Below the pieces are notes generated by a model. It searched no databases, had not been told where the DNA came from, and saw only the letters and a program-made list of their open reading frames with translations. Position numbers and translations under genes: made by a program. 64,000 nucleotides of DNA from assembly GCA_945643635.1 (NCBI GenBank), contig CALZFC010000282.1, forward strand, positions 1 to 64,000, written 5' to 3'. This stretch comes from Allodiplogaster sudhausi. Lineage: Eukaryota > Nematoda > Chromadorea > Rhabditida > Diplogasteridae. This document shows, in pieces, positions 23,804-33,319 of the stretch (positions are counted from its first letter, which is position 1; every line of letters starts with the position of its first letter).

Positions 23804-23812
23804 AAGAACAGA
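23804..23812. other. Head-to-tail junction of copies E and F
   Basis: The 5' end of copy E and the U2 sequence beside the 3' end of copy F share AAGAAC, and the two elements are fused through it. No U2 5' part remains between them; only ACAGA-type U2 bases are left. This looks like a microhomology-mediated deletion or recombination between two U2 insertions. Confidence 0.85.
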
Positions 23813-24083
23813 TAAGCGTGTTTATCAACATGAATTATATAAAACAACTCAAGTGACAGATATGTTTGCCGCAAGCGGCGGTTACCACAAACAACTGGTA
23901 AAATAATAAGCAGTAATAGGGAATAAGTCAATGGATGTGTTGTTTAACAACCATGTAAACGAAAGGCAATAATAAGGTTAAGTGACATGATGAGCAAATG
24001 AATAGGCATAACACGCTTCTGTTCTTTGAAGAAGAGAGAGTCTTTACCTCTATATTTTTGAGACTGATAGATAAATAATTTAT

Positions 24084-27000
24084 TTAAGGAGCATAAGGCT
24101 CATAAAGAAAGAGAGGGAGAGAGAGAATTAGAGTTAGAGTTAGAGTTAGAAAGAGTAAGGATAGAATGTGATTAGATGAGAATATGTGAGTAAATATGAA
24201 AGGCTTAAGGCCTTGTGATAATAGAGAAAGAGAGAAAGAGAGAGAGAGACTAGGCTGGTGTTTGGCCTCTTCGGCTGTTAGACTAGGAGGAGAAGGAGGA
24301 GGAGGAGGAAGAGGAGGAGGGAGGGGAAGGGCTCGACCGCGGATGTGCTCGGAGTAGATCTCTTGACTCGCTCGGATGACATCAGAGACCGCGAGGCGCT
24401 TCATGAGCGCGGCGTACTTCCTCGAGATGCCGAGAGAGGCGGTGGCCGTGCCGTTGAGCGGGCAGAAGGCGCCGAGCGAGCCGATGACGTAGGCGTCGCA
24501 GACGACCTTGTACCCCTTGGCCTCGAGCGAGCGAGCGACGACGTCGTACTTCCTCCGCTTCACGTCCCGAATCTGCAGCAAAGAGTCCTTTGTGTTTTGA
24601 AACGGGATCGCGACATCAACGACCGAAGCAGTCCGACCCCGGTGGTCTAGCACCACGAGATCGGGCCGCTCCGGCCCTTGATGTAAAGAGGAAGGAAGTG
24701 GCTGATTGATGTAGATGTCGCCGTCGGCTGGACGCTTGGCAGCGCGGTGGAGTCGAGCGAGGATGGCGTCGTGGCGCTTCTGGATGAGACGAGTGTGGAA
24801 GCCGCAGTGTTGGAGGAGGTGGGGGAGGGTCTCCATGGCATATCCGCACCGCCTGCAGCGCTTGTCCGTCTGGTCGCCCCATCTCCGCGCGCCGTTGACC
24901 GGAAGGACGTTGAGTCGAGCCCGGTGGATGAAGCGCCAGTCGCGGAAGGAGGTGTAGCGGCCGTCGAAGAGGAAGTGGTTAGACGCCGGGGAAAGGAAGG
25001 AGGCGTCGTAGGTCTTCCCCTGGTCCCTCTTGGAGAGGAGGGAAGCGAAGAGGGAGCGTCGAACCGCGGCCTTGAGCAGGCGGATCGCGGTGGAGGGGGT
25101 GAGGAGGGCTCCATCCACGGTGAAGGAGGGGTTGACGTTGGCGGGGCCGATGGAGTCGGGCTTCGCGGCGATGTCGATGCCGGTGTCCTTGAGTCTCCTG
25201 ACGGCCATCCGCAGCTTTGTCCACGTCGATGCGACGTCGTTGGACAGAGTGTCGAACGGAGCCGCCAGGGAGCCCTCCAGGTATTCGCCAAGTTCCGCAG
25301 CACTTGCCGTGCGGCCAGCGCGTCGCGAGGCAACCGCCTGGAGGGCCTCGTGGGAGGCGAGCGCCACGGTGTCGTCTTGGCTGCCCAGAAGCCGGACGCC
25401 GTGGGATACCTCATAGATGTCCGCCAGGCGTGACAACTTGAGCATTCCCAGGCCTCCGAACGACGGGGGCAGCTCGACCACCTCGGGTGAGGCGCGCTGT
25501 GGCAAAGACAGCCACCGTTTGCCCGAGGCGATGAGCTGCTTGTCGAACCCGTCGAGATGCTTCTTGAGGACGCGGCCGTGCTCCAGATGGAAGGGGAGAC
25601 GGGAGAGGATGAAGGTCCGCGTGCAGTCGGCCTTCTGCCAGGGGGTGAGGAGGGAGTCGTCGATGATCTTCAGACAGCGGCTGGCGTCGGCGATGGCGTC
25701 CCCGGCTGACGGGTGGAGGGAGTAGCCGGTGGGGACGCCAAGGTGGGTGTAAGCTTCGCCCTTTCCCAGTGCCGGCATGGGCTTGCCCTGCACCGTGAAA
25801 GGGGTCAGCTGGACGCCTCGCTTGACAACGTGCATACTCGCGCATTTGGCCGGCTTAAACACCAGACCAGCAGCGGAGGCGGCATCAGAGACAGCGTCGA
25901 GCATGCCCTGAAGACCGGCAGCAGTGTCGGAAAGGAGAGCGAGGTCGTCGGCGAAGGCGAGGACGCTGACGTGAAGACCGTGGATGGAGGCGGGGGTGGA
26001 AGAGGAGGAGGCTACTCTTATAATCGGCTCGATCGCCAGATTAAAGAGTAGAGGGGAGAGGGGGGATCCTTGGAGAACGCCGGCTTCGACCGGGATGGGC
26101 GGCGTCTCGCCGTCTCCTCCCCGCACCCTTGTAGAGGCGCCGTCGTAGAGGGAGACGATGCGGGAGAGTGACGTGGAACCGAGGCCGTGCCACTCCAGAG
26201 CTGCACGCATGACGCTGTGCGGGAGACTGCCAAACGCGTTCGCGAGGTCGAGGAAAGAGACCGCCAGAGAGCGGCCCTCTCGCTTGGCGCCGGCAATCCC
26301 CATCTGGAGGAGGGCATTCAGACCGGCCATCTGCGCCCCAGGGATAAATCCCTTTTGGCACTCTGACAGCCGGTCATTGGCCAAGGCCCACGACATGAGA
26401 CGGCGGTTGAGAAGAGCCGCGTAGACCTTGGAGATGGTGTCGCCCAGCGCGAGAGGCCGCCAGTTGGAGATGTCGTCCCGGTCACCCTTCTTGTGGACGA
26501 GCACTGTCCTCGACAGCTTCCAGGGCGCTGGGACATGGCTGAGGCGGTGCACGGCGGAAAAGACACCCGCCAGAATGCAACCGCCCGCGTCGAAGCCACG
26601 CCAGGCCGAGTACCGAAGTCCATCGGGCCCTGGTGCCGTGTCAGAGCAGCGCCGGAGGTGCCCCCACACCTCACGGGGTGTGAAGACGCCCTCCAGAGGC
26701 TCGTCCGAAGAAGGGGGAGAGACCGGGGTCCAGGAAGGGACAGGCAGAGGGGTACCAGCGTGAACCGCCCGGAAGTAAGGCTCGAGGCGCGCGACTGGAA
26801 TGTCACACGCACCCGAACTCCCGGTGGTCAGCTGCCGGAAAACCTTGCCTCTGTTGGCCCTGTATTCCTTCTGGAGCTGGACGGCGGCGTCGAGGCGGTG
26901 AAGAGGGGGGCGTGGGGGTGGCCGAGCTGCCGACGACGAGCAACCGGGCGGCTTGGGCAGCCTGCTCCCGGTAGCCTCCCTGCACTCCTTGACGAGCCGC

Positions 27001-27674
27001 TCGAGAGCGGCCTCCAGCTCCGCCGGCGTAGAGACCGCGAGAAATCGCTGGCTCCAGAGGAGCTGCGAAGCTCCCGCGGCCGGCCCTCTCAGTCTCGGTT
27101 GCTGACCTTGCTGCTGAACAGCAGCGGGTGAGCGGCGCAACGTTGACCTTGAGGAGGCAGAACTGGGAGAAGAGGCCGGAGAGGAGGCAGGGGGAGAAGC
27201 TGGAGGAGGTGGAGGAGGGGGGGAGGCGGGAGGTGAAGATGAAGATGAAGATGAAGAGGGGGAGGGGGAGGGGGGACCGGCTGAAGAAGATGCCCGGCTC
27301 GCCGAGCGAGTAACGCGGGCGCCGGTGGGAGGGGTAGCCTGTCTTTGCGCCGCCGGGGCTCTGACCATCCTGGGTCGCCTCACAGGGAGGTTCGCCGGAG
27401 GTGCGGGCCCTACACTCTGCTGTTGGAAAGCAGCGAGTGCATCCCCATGCGCGGAACGCACATGAGGACGAAGCGTACGCAAGTCCTCTTTCTCCACTGC
27501 GCAAAAGCGGCACTTGAAAGAAAGGCCCATATCGTGCTCATGCTTTAGATGCCTGGCAAGCCCTCCCTGAGACGCGTAGTCTCGGTGGGTGGGTTGCGCT
27601 GCCGATCTACAAGGCTCACACGCGAAGCGGTCGCCCTCCCGCCAGGGGAAGACGAGCAAACTCCGGGAAACCAT
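24084..27674 (-). CDS. Utopia-like retrotransposon polyprotein, 1196 aa (copy F)
   Basis: A single ORF that would carry out target-primed reverse transcription at U2. Seen: two C2H2 fingers (C19, C22, H42, H47; C55, C58, H71, H76) for DNA binding; a Pro/Ser linker at about 115-195; an N-terminal block around LWSQRFLA; RT with TAPGPDG, FLDLANAFGS (D476), LQGSPLSPLLF and AFADD (D576, D577); a CCHC knuckle CRRCGYAMETLPHLLQHC at 940-957; and a restriction-like endonuclease with KRHDAI, RPDLVVLD (D1005) and VVDVAIPF (D1020), then KRRKY. This is the RLE-type non-LTR layout (R2/NeSL/Utopia group). No APE endonuclease or RNase H is recognised. The tail after about residue 1100 is longer than in copies G and J because one G is missing in a G run near 24322-24327; that tail is low-complexity and probably not functional. 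Confidence 0.93.
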   Translation of the reverse strand: MVSRSLLVFPWREGDRFACEPCRSAAQPTHRDYASQGGLARHLKHEHDMGLSFKCRFCAVEKEDLRTLRPHVRSAHGDALAAFQQQSVGPAPPANLPVRRPRMVRAPAAQRQATPPTGARVTRSASRASSSAGPPSPSPSSSSSSSSPPASPPPPPPPASPPASSPASSPSSASSRSTLRRSPAAVQQQGQQPRLRGPAAGASQLLWSQRFLAVSTPAELEAALERLVKECREATGSRLPKPPGCSSSAARPPPRPPLHRLDAAVQLQKEYRANRGKVFRQLTTGSSGACDIPVARLEPYFRAVHAGTPLPVPSWTPVSPPSSDEPLEGVFTPREVWGHLRRCSDTAPGPDGLRYSAWRGFDAGGCILAGVFSAVHRLSHVPAPWKLSRTVLVHKKGDRDDISNWRPLALGDTISKVYAALLNRRLMSWALANDRLSECQKGFIPGAQMAGLNALLQMGIAGAKREGRSLAVSFLDLANAFGSLPHSVMRAALEWHGLGSTSLSRIVSLYDGASTRVRGGDGETPPIPVEAGVLQGSPLSPLLFNLAIEPIIRVASSSSTPASIHGLHVSVLAFADDLALLSDTAAGLQGMLDAVSDAASAAGLVFKPAKCASMHVVKRGVQLTPFTVQGKPMPALGKGEAYTHLGVPTGYSLHPSAGDAIADASRCLKIIDDSLLTPWQKADCTRTFILSRLPFHLEHGRVLKKHLDGFDKQLIASGKRWLSLPQRASPEVVELPPSFGGLGMLKLSRLADIYEVSHGVRLLGSQDDTVALASHEALQAVASRRAGRTASAAELGEYLEGSLAAPFDTLSNDVASTWTKLRMAVRRLKDTGIDIAAKPDSIGPANVNPSFTVDGALLTPSTAIRLLKAAVRRSLFASLLSKRDQGKTYDASFLSPASNHFLFDGRYTSFRDWRFIHRARLNVLPVNGARRWGDQTDKRCRRCGYAMETLPHLLQHCGFHTRLIQKRHDAILARLHRAAKRPADGDIYINQPLPSSLHQGPERPDLVVLDHRGRTASVVDVAIPFQNTKDSLLQIRDVKRRKYDVVARSLEAKGYKVVCDAYVIGSLGAFCPLNGTATASLGISRKYAALMKRLAVSDVIRASQEIYSEHIRGRALPLPPPLPPPPPSPPSLTAEEAKHQPSLSLSFSLSLLSQGLKPFIFTHIFSSNHILSLLFLTLTLTLILSLPLFLYEPYAP

Positions 27675-27887
27675 AGCAAACCGGTGGCAGAGCTAGAGTC
27701 GCAGCTGACGAGAGCGACAGAGCAAGCGATACGGGGTGGGAGAGACCGACAGGGGGAGGTATACCTTACTCCAATCGGCTTGACGACGACGGGCGGCGGC
27801 GATGTAGACGGTCCGCGACGGCAGAGAGAGGGCGGGGCGACGCGAGAACGAGCGGCCGCGACGATCCAGACAGCCAGAGGAGAGAGG

Positions 27888-28140
27888 CCACCGTCCGGGA
27901 CGAACCCGTAGGTGGGGGAAACCACCGTCCGGGACGAACCCGTAGGTGGGGGGAACCACCGTCCGGGACAAGCCCGTAGGTGGGGGGAACCACCGTCCGG
28001 GACGAACCCGTAGGTGGGGGGAACCACCGTCCGGGACAAGCCCGTAGGTGGGGATAGGGGGGGAGGGGGAGGGGGAGGGGGAGGGGGAGGGGGGAGGGGG
28101 AGGGGGAGGGGGAGGGGAGGGGGAGGGGGAGGGGGAGGGG
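27888..28140. repeat. 5' leader repeats of copy F (five units plus GGGGGA tract)
   Basis: Five clean ~34-bp units with acgaa/acaag alternation in units 3-5 are followed by the GGGGGA tract. This suggests that units 4 and 5 arose by duplication of a two-unit block. Confidence 0.87.
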
Positions 28141-28332
28141 TAGCGGCCGAAGAGCGGCAGCCGAAGAGCACCAGGCTCGCTGGCAACCTTTTCCCACCAC
28201 GCAAGTACAAGGAACACCGACAGTCCGACACCGCCCCTTTGGGCGGGTGGGCCAGTGGCCAAGTACTTCCGCGGCAGGTAAGCCAAGACCACAGCAGTAC
28301 CCGGATACGGAGAGTGGCTCCGCAAGAACGTG

Positions 28333-28370
28333 TACTACACTTTGATCTTAGCCAAAAGGCCGAGAAGCGA
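28333..28370 (-). pseudogene. U2: U2 snRNA 5' part beside copy F, 5' terminal base lost
   Basis: U2 nt 2-39. At 28371 the sequence jumps to GCAAAGGTATTAG, which is inside the tRNA-like part of the spacer, so about 0.75 kb (U2 upstream region, GA tract, AT-rich spacer) is deleted. Confidence 0.85.
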
Positions 28371-28557
28371 GCAAAGGTATTAGTTCTGGTACCGAGAACG
28401 TTACCAATACACTACCTGTGCTGATGTTATGAATGTTTCTTATCTTCTTGATGACCTTTTTTTAATTTCATATTCATATTTACATGTTCATGTACATACA
28501 TGTACATACATACATACGTGCGCAAGTATGACTACGTGACACACATACACTTCTCTC

Positions 28558-28675
28558 GCTTACGACCATACCACGTTGAGAACACGCCATCCCGTCCGAT
28601 CTGGCAAGTTAAGCAACGTTGGGCCCGGTTAGTACTTGGATCGGAGACGGCTTGGGAATCCCGGGTGTTGTAAGC
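28558..28675 (+). rRNA. 5S: 5S rRNA
   Basis: 118-nt consensus copy. A five-T run follows four bases after the gene and should act as the Pol III terminator. The upstream flank has CACACATAC, as in the short-unit array. Confidence 0.97.
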
Positions 28676-28948
28676 AAATTTTTGTTTTCTTTACGAGTAA
28701 ATATGTAATATATATTTTCTTGCTTTCTATTTAATAATATCTGTTAATTTTAAATATTAAACAATTCTTGAAGGTAGAAACTATTTTCTGAACGAAAAAA
28801 TGTCGCTCATATGACACAATGACCAAATATTGAAAAACTCTGAAATTGTATTATAAATTGAAAATTCTCTGTATATATGTTATGTAAACATTAAATACAA
28901 CATTGTTCAAACATTTTTATTCATAATATACAATTAATTCCCCCCGAA

Positions 28949-29137
28949 GGGGAGGGCCGATCCCGGAGGTAGTGCAATACCGGGCCGACCCGTGGTGGGA
29001 GAGGAGCAAGCCCCTGCAACCCCACCAGGTTTCAAAAATCAGTTAATCTCGATGTGATCATTTGATCACGTACCGGAGATTAAGCCGATAAGAACAGATA
29101 CTACACTTTGATCTTAGCCAAAAGGCCGAGAAGCGAT
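28949..29137 (-). ncRNA. U2: U2 snRNA, intact (reference copy)
   Basis: 189 nt, minus strand, tail to tail with the 5S gene 273 bp away. Visible landmarks are the 5' end ATCGCTTCTCGG, GUAGUA at nt 34-39, the stem IIa/IIb region ending in TTAACTG, the Sm site ATTTTTG, stem-loop III (GGGGTTGCAGGGGCTTGCTCC...) and stem-loop IV around GTATTGCACTACC. Downstream of stem IV, a CCCC-TTCG-GGGG hairpin spans the approximate 3' end. The length agrees with typical metazoan U2 (about 190 nt). Confidence 0.96.
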
Positions 29138-29151
29138 GCGGAAAACAATGC

Positions 29152-29171
29152 GGAGGTCCTCCTGGACCTCC
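29152..29171. promoter_or_regulatory. Perfect 8-bp inverted repeat upstream of U2
   Basis: GGAGGTCC-TCCT-GGACCTCC lies 15-34 bp upstream of the U2 start and recurs at every long-unit U2 locus (one base is lost in the 930-1117 unit). It occupies the place where a TATA-like or proximal element would be expected. A promoter role is inference only. Confidence 0.4.
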
Positions 29172-29334
29172 TCTACAACCTACACTTTCCGGGTATTTCA
29201 ACTTTCGCATGGCTTGCCAGAGCTCGGGCCGACTCACACGGTGTGGGAGGAGGGAAAGTGAAGGAAAGTGAGCGCTAAATATGTGCTATGACTTGCCCAC
29301 CCACCTCCTTTAAATATTTGAGAGAGAGTGTGTG

Positions 29335-29385
<51 letters not shown>

Positions 29386-29886
29386 CGAACAACGACGGAT
29401 TCAGACATTTTGAATCAATACTTTAGTGATAAGGAGTTTGAAATTATAAATAATTTTATTATCATTGGATAGCCCTAACAAAACTCTACAATATATGTCC
29501 TAGTGAAATTTTCATGAAACTTACTTTAAAATGAGATATTAGCGGTAGAAGATTGGCTCATTCTCGGATTTCCACTCTTAAAATGTATATTACTCCTTTA
29601 AATGAGTGGTCACATGACATAATTATAGTCGTCAGTGTTCACAAAAAGTAGACGAACAAATGTTCGAACTCGGTTCTCAAATCAGATTACTGTAAATAGT
29701 AGTTTATCTCTAGAGCGAATATTGAAAATGAGCGATAACTAGTGAGAATTAGCTGCAGGCATCATGAATGCAATATTAAATGGTGCGGAGACCCAAAAGA
29801 CATCAAATGAACTCAAGAAAACTCACAAAATATACCTGAATAATGAAATATGATTTAAAAACTGAATAAAATTTCAGCAAAACTGT

Positions 29887-29972
29887 GCTATCTCCGGGAT
29901 TCGATCTCTCCCGCCCGCGCAGCAAAGGTATTAGTTCTGGTACCGAGAACGTTACCAATACACTACCTGTGC
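29887..29972 (-). other. tRNA-like sequence in the array spacer (representative, long unit)
   Basis: Minus strand. TAGTGTATTGG fits the Pol III A box exactly, the next bases form a weak D stem, and GTTCT-CGGTACC-AGAAC is a perfect 5-bp stem with a 7-nt loop in the anticodon-arm position. GATCGAATCC matches the B box with one mismatch. The acceptor and T stems do not pair well and U33 is absent, so it is a degenerate tRNA relative, not a tRNA gene I can call. It lies 222 to 137 bp upstream of every complete 5S (partial in the 28558 unit). Confidence 0.35.
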
Positions 29973-30108
29973 TGATGTTATGAATGTTTCTTATCTTCTT
30001 GATGACCTTTTTTTAATTTCATATTCATATTTACATGTTCATGTACATACATGTACATACATACATACGTGCGCAAGTATGACTACGTGACACATATACA
30101 CTTCTCTC

Positions 30109-30226
30109 GCTTACGACCATACCACGTTGAGAACACGCCATCCCGTCCGATCTGGCAAGTTAAGCAACGTTGGGCCCGGTTAGTACTTGGATCGGAGACG
30201 GCTTGGGAATCCCGGGTGTTGTAAGC
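30109..30226 (+). rRNA. 5S: 5S rRNA
   Basis: 118-nt consensus copy with a five-T terminator run. Confidence 0.97.
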
Positions 30227-30499
30227 AAATTTTTGTTTTCTTTACGAGTAAATATGTAATATATATTTTCTTGCTTTCTATTTAATAATATCTGTTAATT
30301 TTAAATATTAAACAATTCTTGAAGGTAGAAACTATTTTCTGAACGAAAAAATGTCGCTCATATGACACAATGACCAAATATTGAAAAACTCTGAAATTGT
30401 ATTATAAATTGAAAATTCTCTGTATATATGTTATGTAAACATTAAATACAACATTGTTCAAACATTTTTATTCATAATATACAATTAATTCCCCCCGAA

Positions 30500-30688
30500 G
30501 GGGAGGGCCGATCCCGGAGGTAGTGCAATACCGGGCCGACCCGTGGTGGGAGAGGAGCAAGCCCCTGCAACCCCACCAGGTTTCAAAAATCAGTTAATCT
30601 CGATGTGATCATTTGATCACGTACCGGAGATTAAGCCGATAAGAACAGATACTACACTTTGATCTTAGCCAAAAGGCCGAGAAGCGAT
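30500..30688 (-). ncRNA. U2: U2 snRNA, intact
   Basis: 189 nt, identical to the reference copy by eye; uninterrupted insertion site. Confidence 0.96.
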
Positions 30689-30885
30689 GCGGAAAACAAT
30701 GCGGAGGTCCTCCTGGACCTCCTCTACAACCTACACTTTCCGGGTATTTCAACTTTCGCATGGCTTGCCAGAGCTCGGGCCGACTCACACGGTGTGGGAG
30801 GAGGGAAAGTGAAGGAAAGTGAGCGCTAAATATGTGCTATGACTTGCCCACCCACCTCCTTTAAATATTTGAGAGAGAGTGTGTG

Positions 30886-30932
<47 letters not shown>

Positions 30933-31655
30933 CGAACAACGACGGATTCAGACATTTTGAATCAATACTTTAGTGATAAGGAGTTTGAAATTATAAATAA
31001 TTTTATTATCATTGGATAGCCCTAACAAAACTCTACAATATATGTCCTAGTGAAATTTTCATGAAACTTACTTTAAAATGAGATATTAGCGGTAGAAGAT
31101 TGGCTCATTCTCGGATTTCCACTCTTAAAATGTATATTACTCCTTTAAATGAGTGGTCACATGACATAATTATAGTCGTCAGTGTTCACAAAAAGTAGAC
31201 GAACAAATGTTCGAACTCGGTTCTCAAATCAGATTACTGTAAATAGTAGTTTATCTCTAGAGCGAATATTGAAAATGAGCGATAACTAGTGAGAATTAGC
31301 TGCAGGCATCATGAATGCAATATTAAATGGTGCGGAGACCCAAAAGACATCAAATGAACTCAAGAAAACTCACAAAATATACCTGAATAATGAAATATGA
31401 TTTAAAAACTGAATAAAATTTCAGCAAAACTGTGCTATCTCCGGGATTCGATCTCTCCCGCCCGCGCAGCAAAGGTATTAGTTCTGGTACCGAGAACGTT
31501 ACCAATACACTACCTGTGCTGATGTTATGAATGTTTCTTATCTTCTTGATGACCTTTTTTTAATTTCATATTCATATTTACATGTTCATGTACATACATG
31601 TACATACATACATACGTGCGCAAGTATGACTACGTGACACATATACACTTCTCTC

Positions 31656-31773
31656 GCTTACGACCATACCACGTTGAGAACACGCCATCCCGTCCGATCT
31701 GGCAAGTTAAGCAACGTTGGGCCCGGTTAGTACTTGGATCGGAGACGGCTTGGGAATCCCGGGTGTTGTAAGC
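31656..31773 (+). rRNA. 5S: 5S rRNA
   Basis: 118-nt consensus copy with a five-T terminator run. Confidence 0.97.
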
Positions 31774-32046
31774 AAATTTTTGTTTTCTTTACGAGTAAAT
31801 ATGTAATATATATTTTCTTGCTTTCTATTTAATAATATCTGTTAATTTTAAATATTAAACAATTCTTGAAGGTAGAAACTATTTTCTGAACGAAAAAATG
31901 TCGCTCATATGACACAATGACCAAATATTGAAAAACTCTGAAATTGTATTATAAATTGAAAATTCTCTGTATATATGTTATGTAAACATTAAATACAACA
32001 TTGTTCAAACATTTTTATTCATAATATATAATTAATTCCCCCCGAA

Positions 32047-32235
32047 GGGGAGGGCCGATCCCGGAGGTAGTGCAATACCGGGCCGACCCGTGGTGAGAGA
32101 GGAGCAAGCCCCTGCAACCCCACCAGGTTTCAAAAATCAGTTAATCTCGATGTGATCATTTGATCACGTACCGGAGATTAAGCCGATAAGAACAGATACT
32201 ACACTTTGATCTTAGCCAAAAGGCCGAGAAGCGAT
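32047..32235 (-). ncRNA. U2: U2 snRNA, intact
   Basis: 189 nt with one substitution in the stem-loop III region (plus-strand tggtgagag for tggtgggag); otherwise like the reference copy. Confidence 0.95.
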
Positions 32236-32432
32236 GCGGAAAACAATGCGGAGGTCCTCCTGGACCTCCTCTACAACCTACACTTTCCGGGTATTTCAAC
32301 TTTCGCATGGCTTGCCAGAGCTCGGGCCGACTCACACGGTGTGGGAGGAGGGAAAGTGAAGGAAAGTGAGCGCTAAATATGTGCTATGACTTGCCCACCC
32401 ACCTCCTTTAAATATTTGAGAGAGAGTGTGTG

Positions 32433-32479
<47 letters not shown>

Positions 32480-33201
32480 CGAACAACGACGGATTCAGAC
32501 ATTTTGAATCAATACTTTAGTGATAAGGAGTTTGAAATTATAAATAATTTTATTATCATTGGATAGCCCTAACAAAACTCTACAATATATGTCCTAGTGA
32601 AATTTTCATGAAACTTACTTTAAAATGAGATATTAGCGGTAGAAGATTGGCTCATTCTCGGATTTCCACTCTTAAAATGTATATTACTCCTTTAAATGAG
32701 TGGTCACATGACATAATTATAGTCGTCAGTGTTCACAAAAAGTAGACGAACAAATGTTCGAACTCGGTTCTCAAATCAGATTACTGTAAATAGTAGTTTA
32801 TCTCTAGAGCGAATATTGAAAATGAGCGATAACTAGTGAGAATTAGCTGCAGGCATCATGAATGCAATATTAAATGGTGCGGAGACCCAAAAGACATCAA
32901 ATGAACTCAAGAAAACTCACAAAATATACCTGAATAATGAAATATGATTTAAAAACTGAATAAAATTCAGCAAAACTGTGCTATCTCCGGGATTCGATCT
33001 CTCCCGCCCGCGCAGCAAAGGTATTAGTTCTGGTACCGAGAACGTTACCAATACACTACCTGTGCTGATGTTATGAATGTTTCTTATCTTCTTGATGACC
33101 TTTTTTTAATTTCATATTCATATTTACATGTTCATGTACATACATGTACATACATACATACGTGCGCAAGTATGACTACGTGACACACATACACTTCTCT
33201 C

Positions 33202-33319
33202 GCTTACGACCATACCACGTTGAGAACACGCCATCCCGTCCGATCTGGCAAGTTAAGCAACGTTGGGCCCGGTTAGTACTTGGATCGGAGACGGCTTGGG
33301 AATCCCGGGTGTTGTAAGC
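33202..33319 (+). rRNA. 5S: 5S rRNA
   Basis: 118-nt consensus copy; the upstream flank carries CACACATAC as in the short units. Confidence 0.97.

Larger units (their letters stand above)
19369..23809 (-). mobile_element. Utopia-like non-LTR element copy E, full length
   Basis: A family-1 element with three leader repeats. Its 3' end abuts the 14-nt U2 remnant. Its 5' end stops at CGCAAGAAC, three bases short of the usual CGCAAGAACGTG, and runs into the 3' junction of copy F. It has the variant residues DRFVCEP, TGSTGACDIP and RILSLYD, which it shares with copy H. Confidence 0.92.
23813..28332 (-). mobile_element. Utopia-like non-LTR element copy F, full length, intact ORF
   Basis: A complete 4.52-kb family-1 element with five leader repeats, an unbroken ORF, and a 3' region containing CT-rich and CTAATT/CTAACT simple repeats (24105-24150). 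The element ends in GATAAACACGCTTAT on the minus strand, whose GATAA and TTAT(C) arms could pair as a terminal hairpin. Confidence 0.95.

Noticed and set aside
24084..27674. RNase H domain upstream of the RT, as reported for oomycete Utopia
   Set aside because: The segment between the fingers and RT is a Pro/Ser linker plus the LWSQRFLA and YRANRGK blocks; no RNase H motif is visible.
27888..28049. 34-bp tandem units as a possible CRISPR array
   Set aside because: The units are directly adjacent with no unique spacers, the genome is eukaryotic, and they sit in a transposon leader.
29886..29973. Calling the spacer tRNA-like sequence a functional tRNA gene
   Set aside because: Acceptor and T stems do not pair, U33 is missing and the B box has a mismatch.
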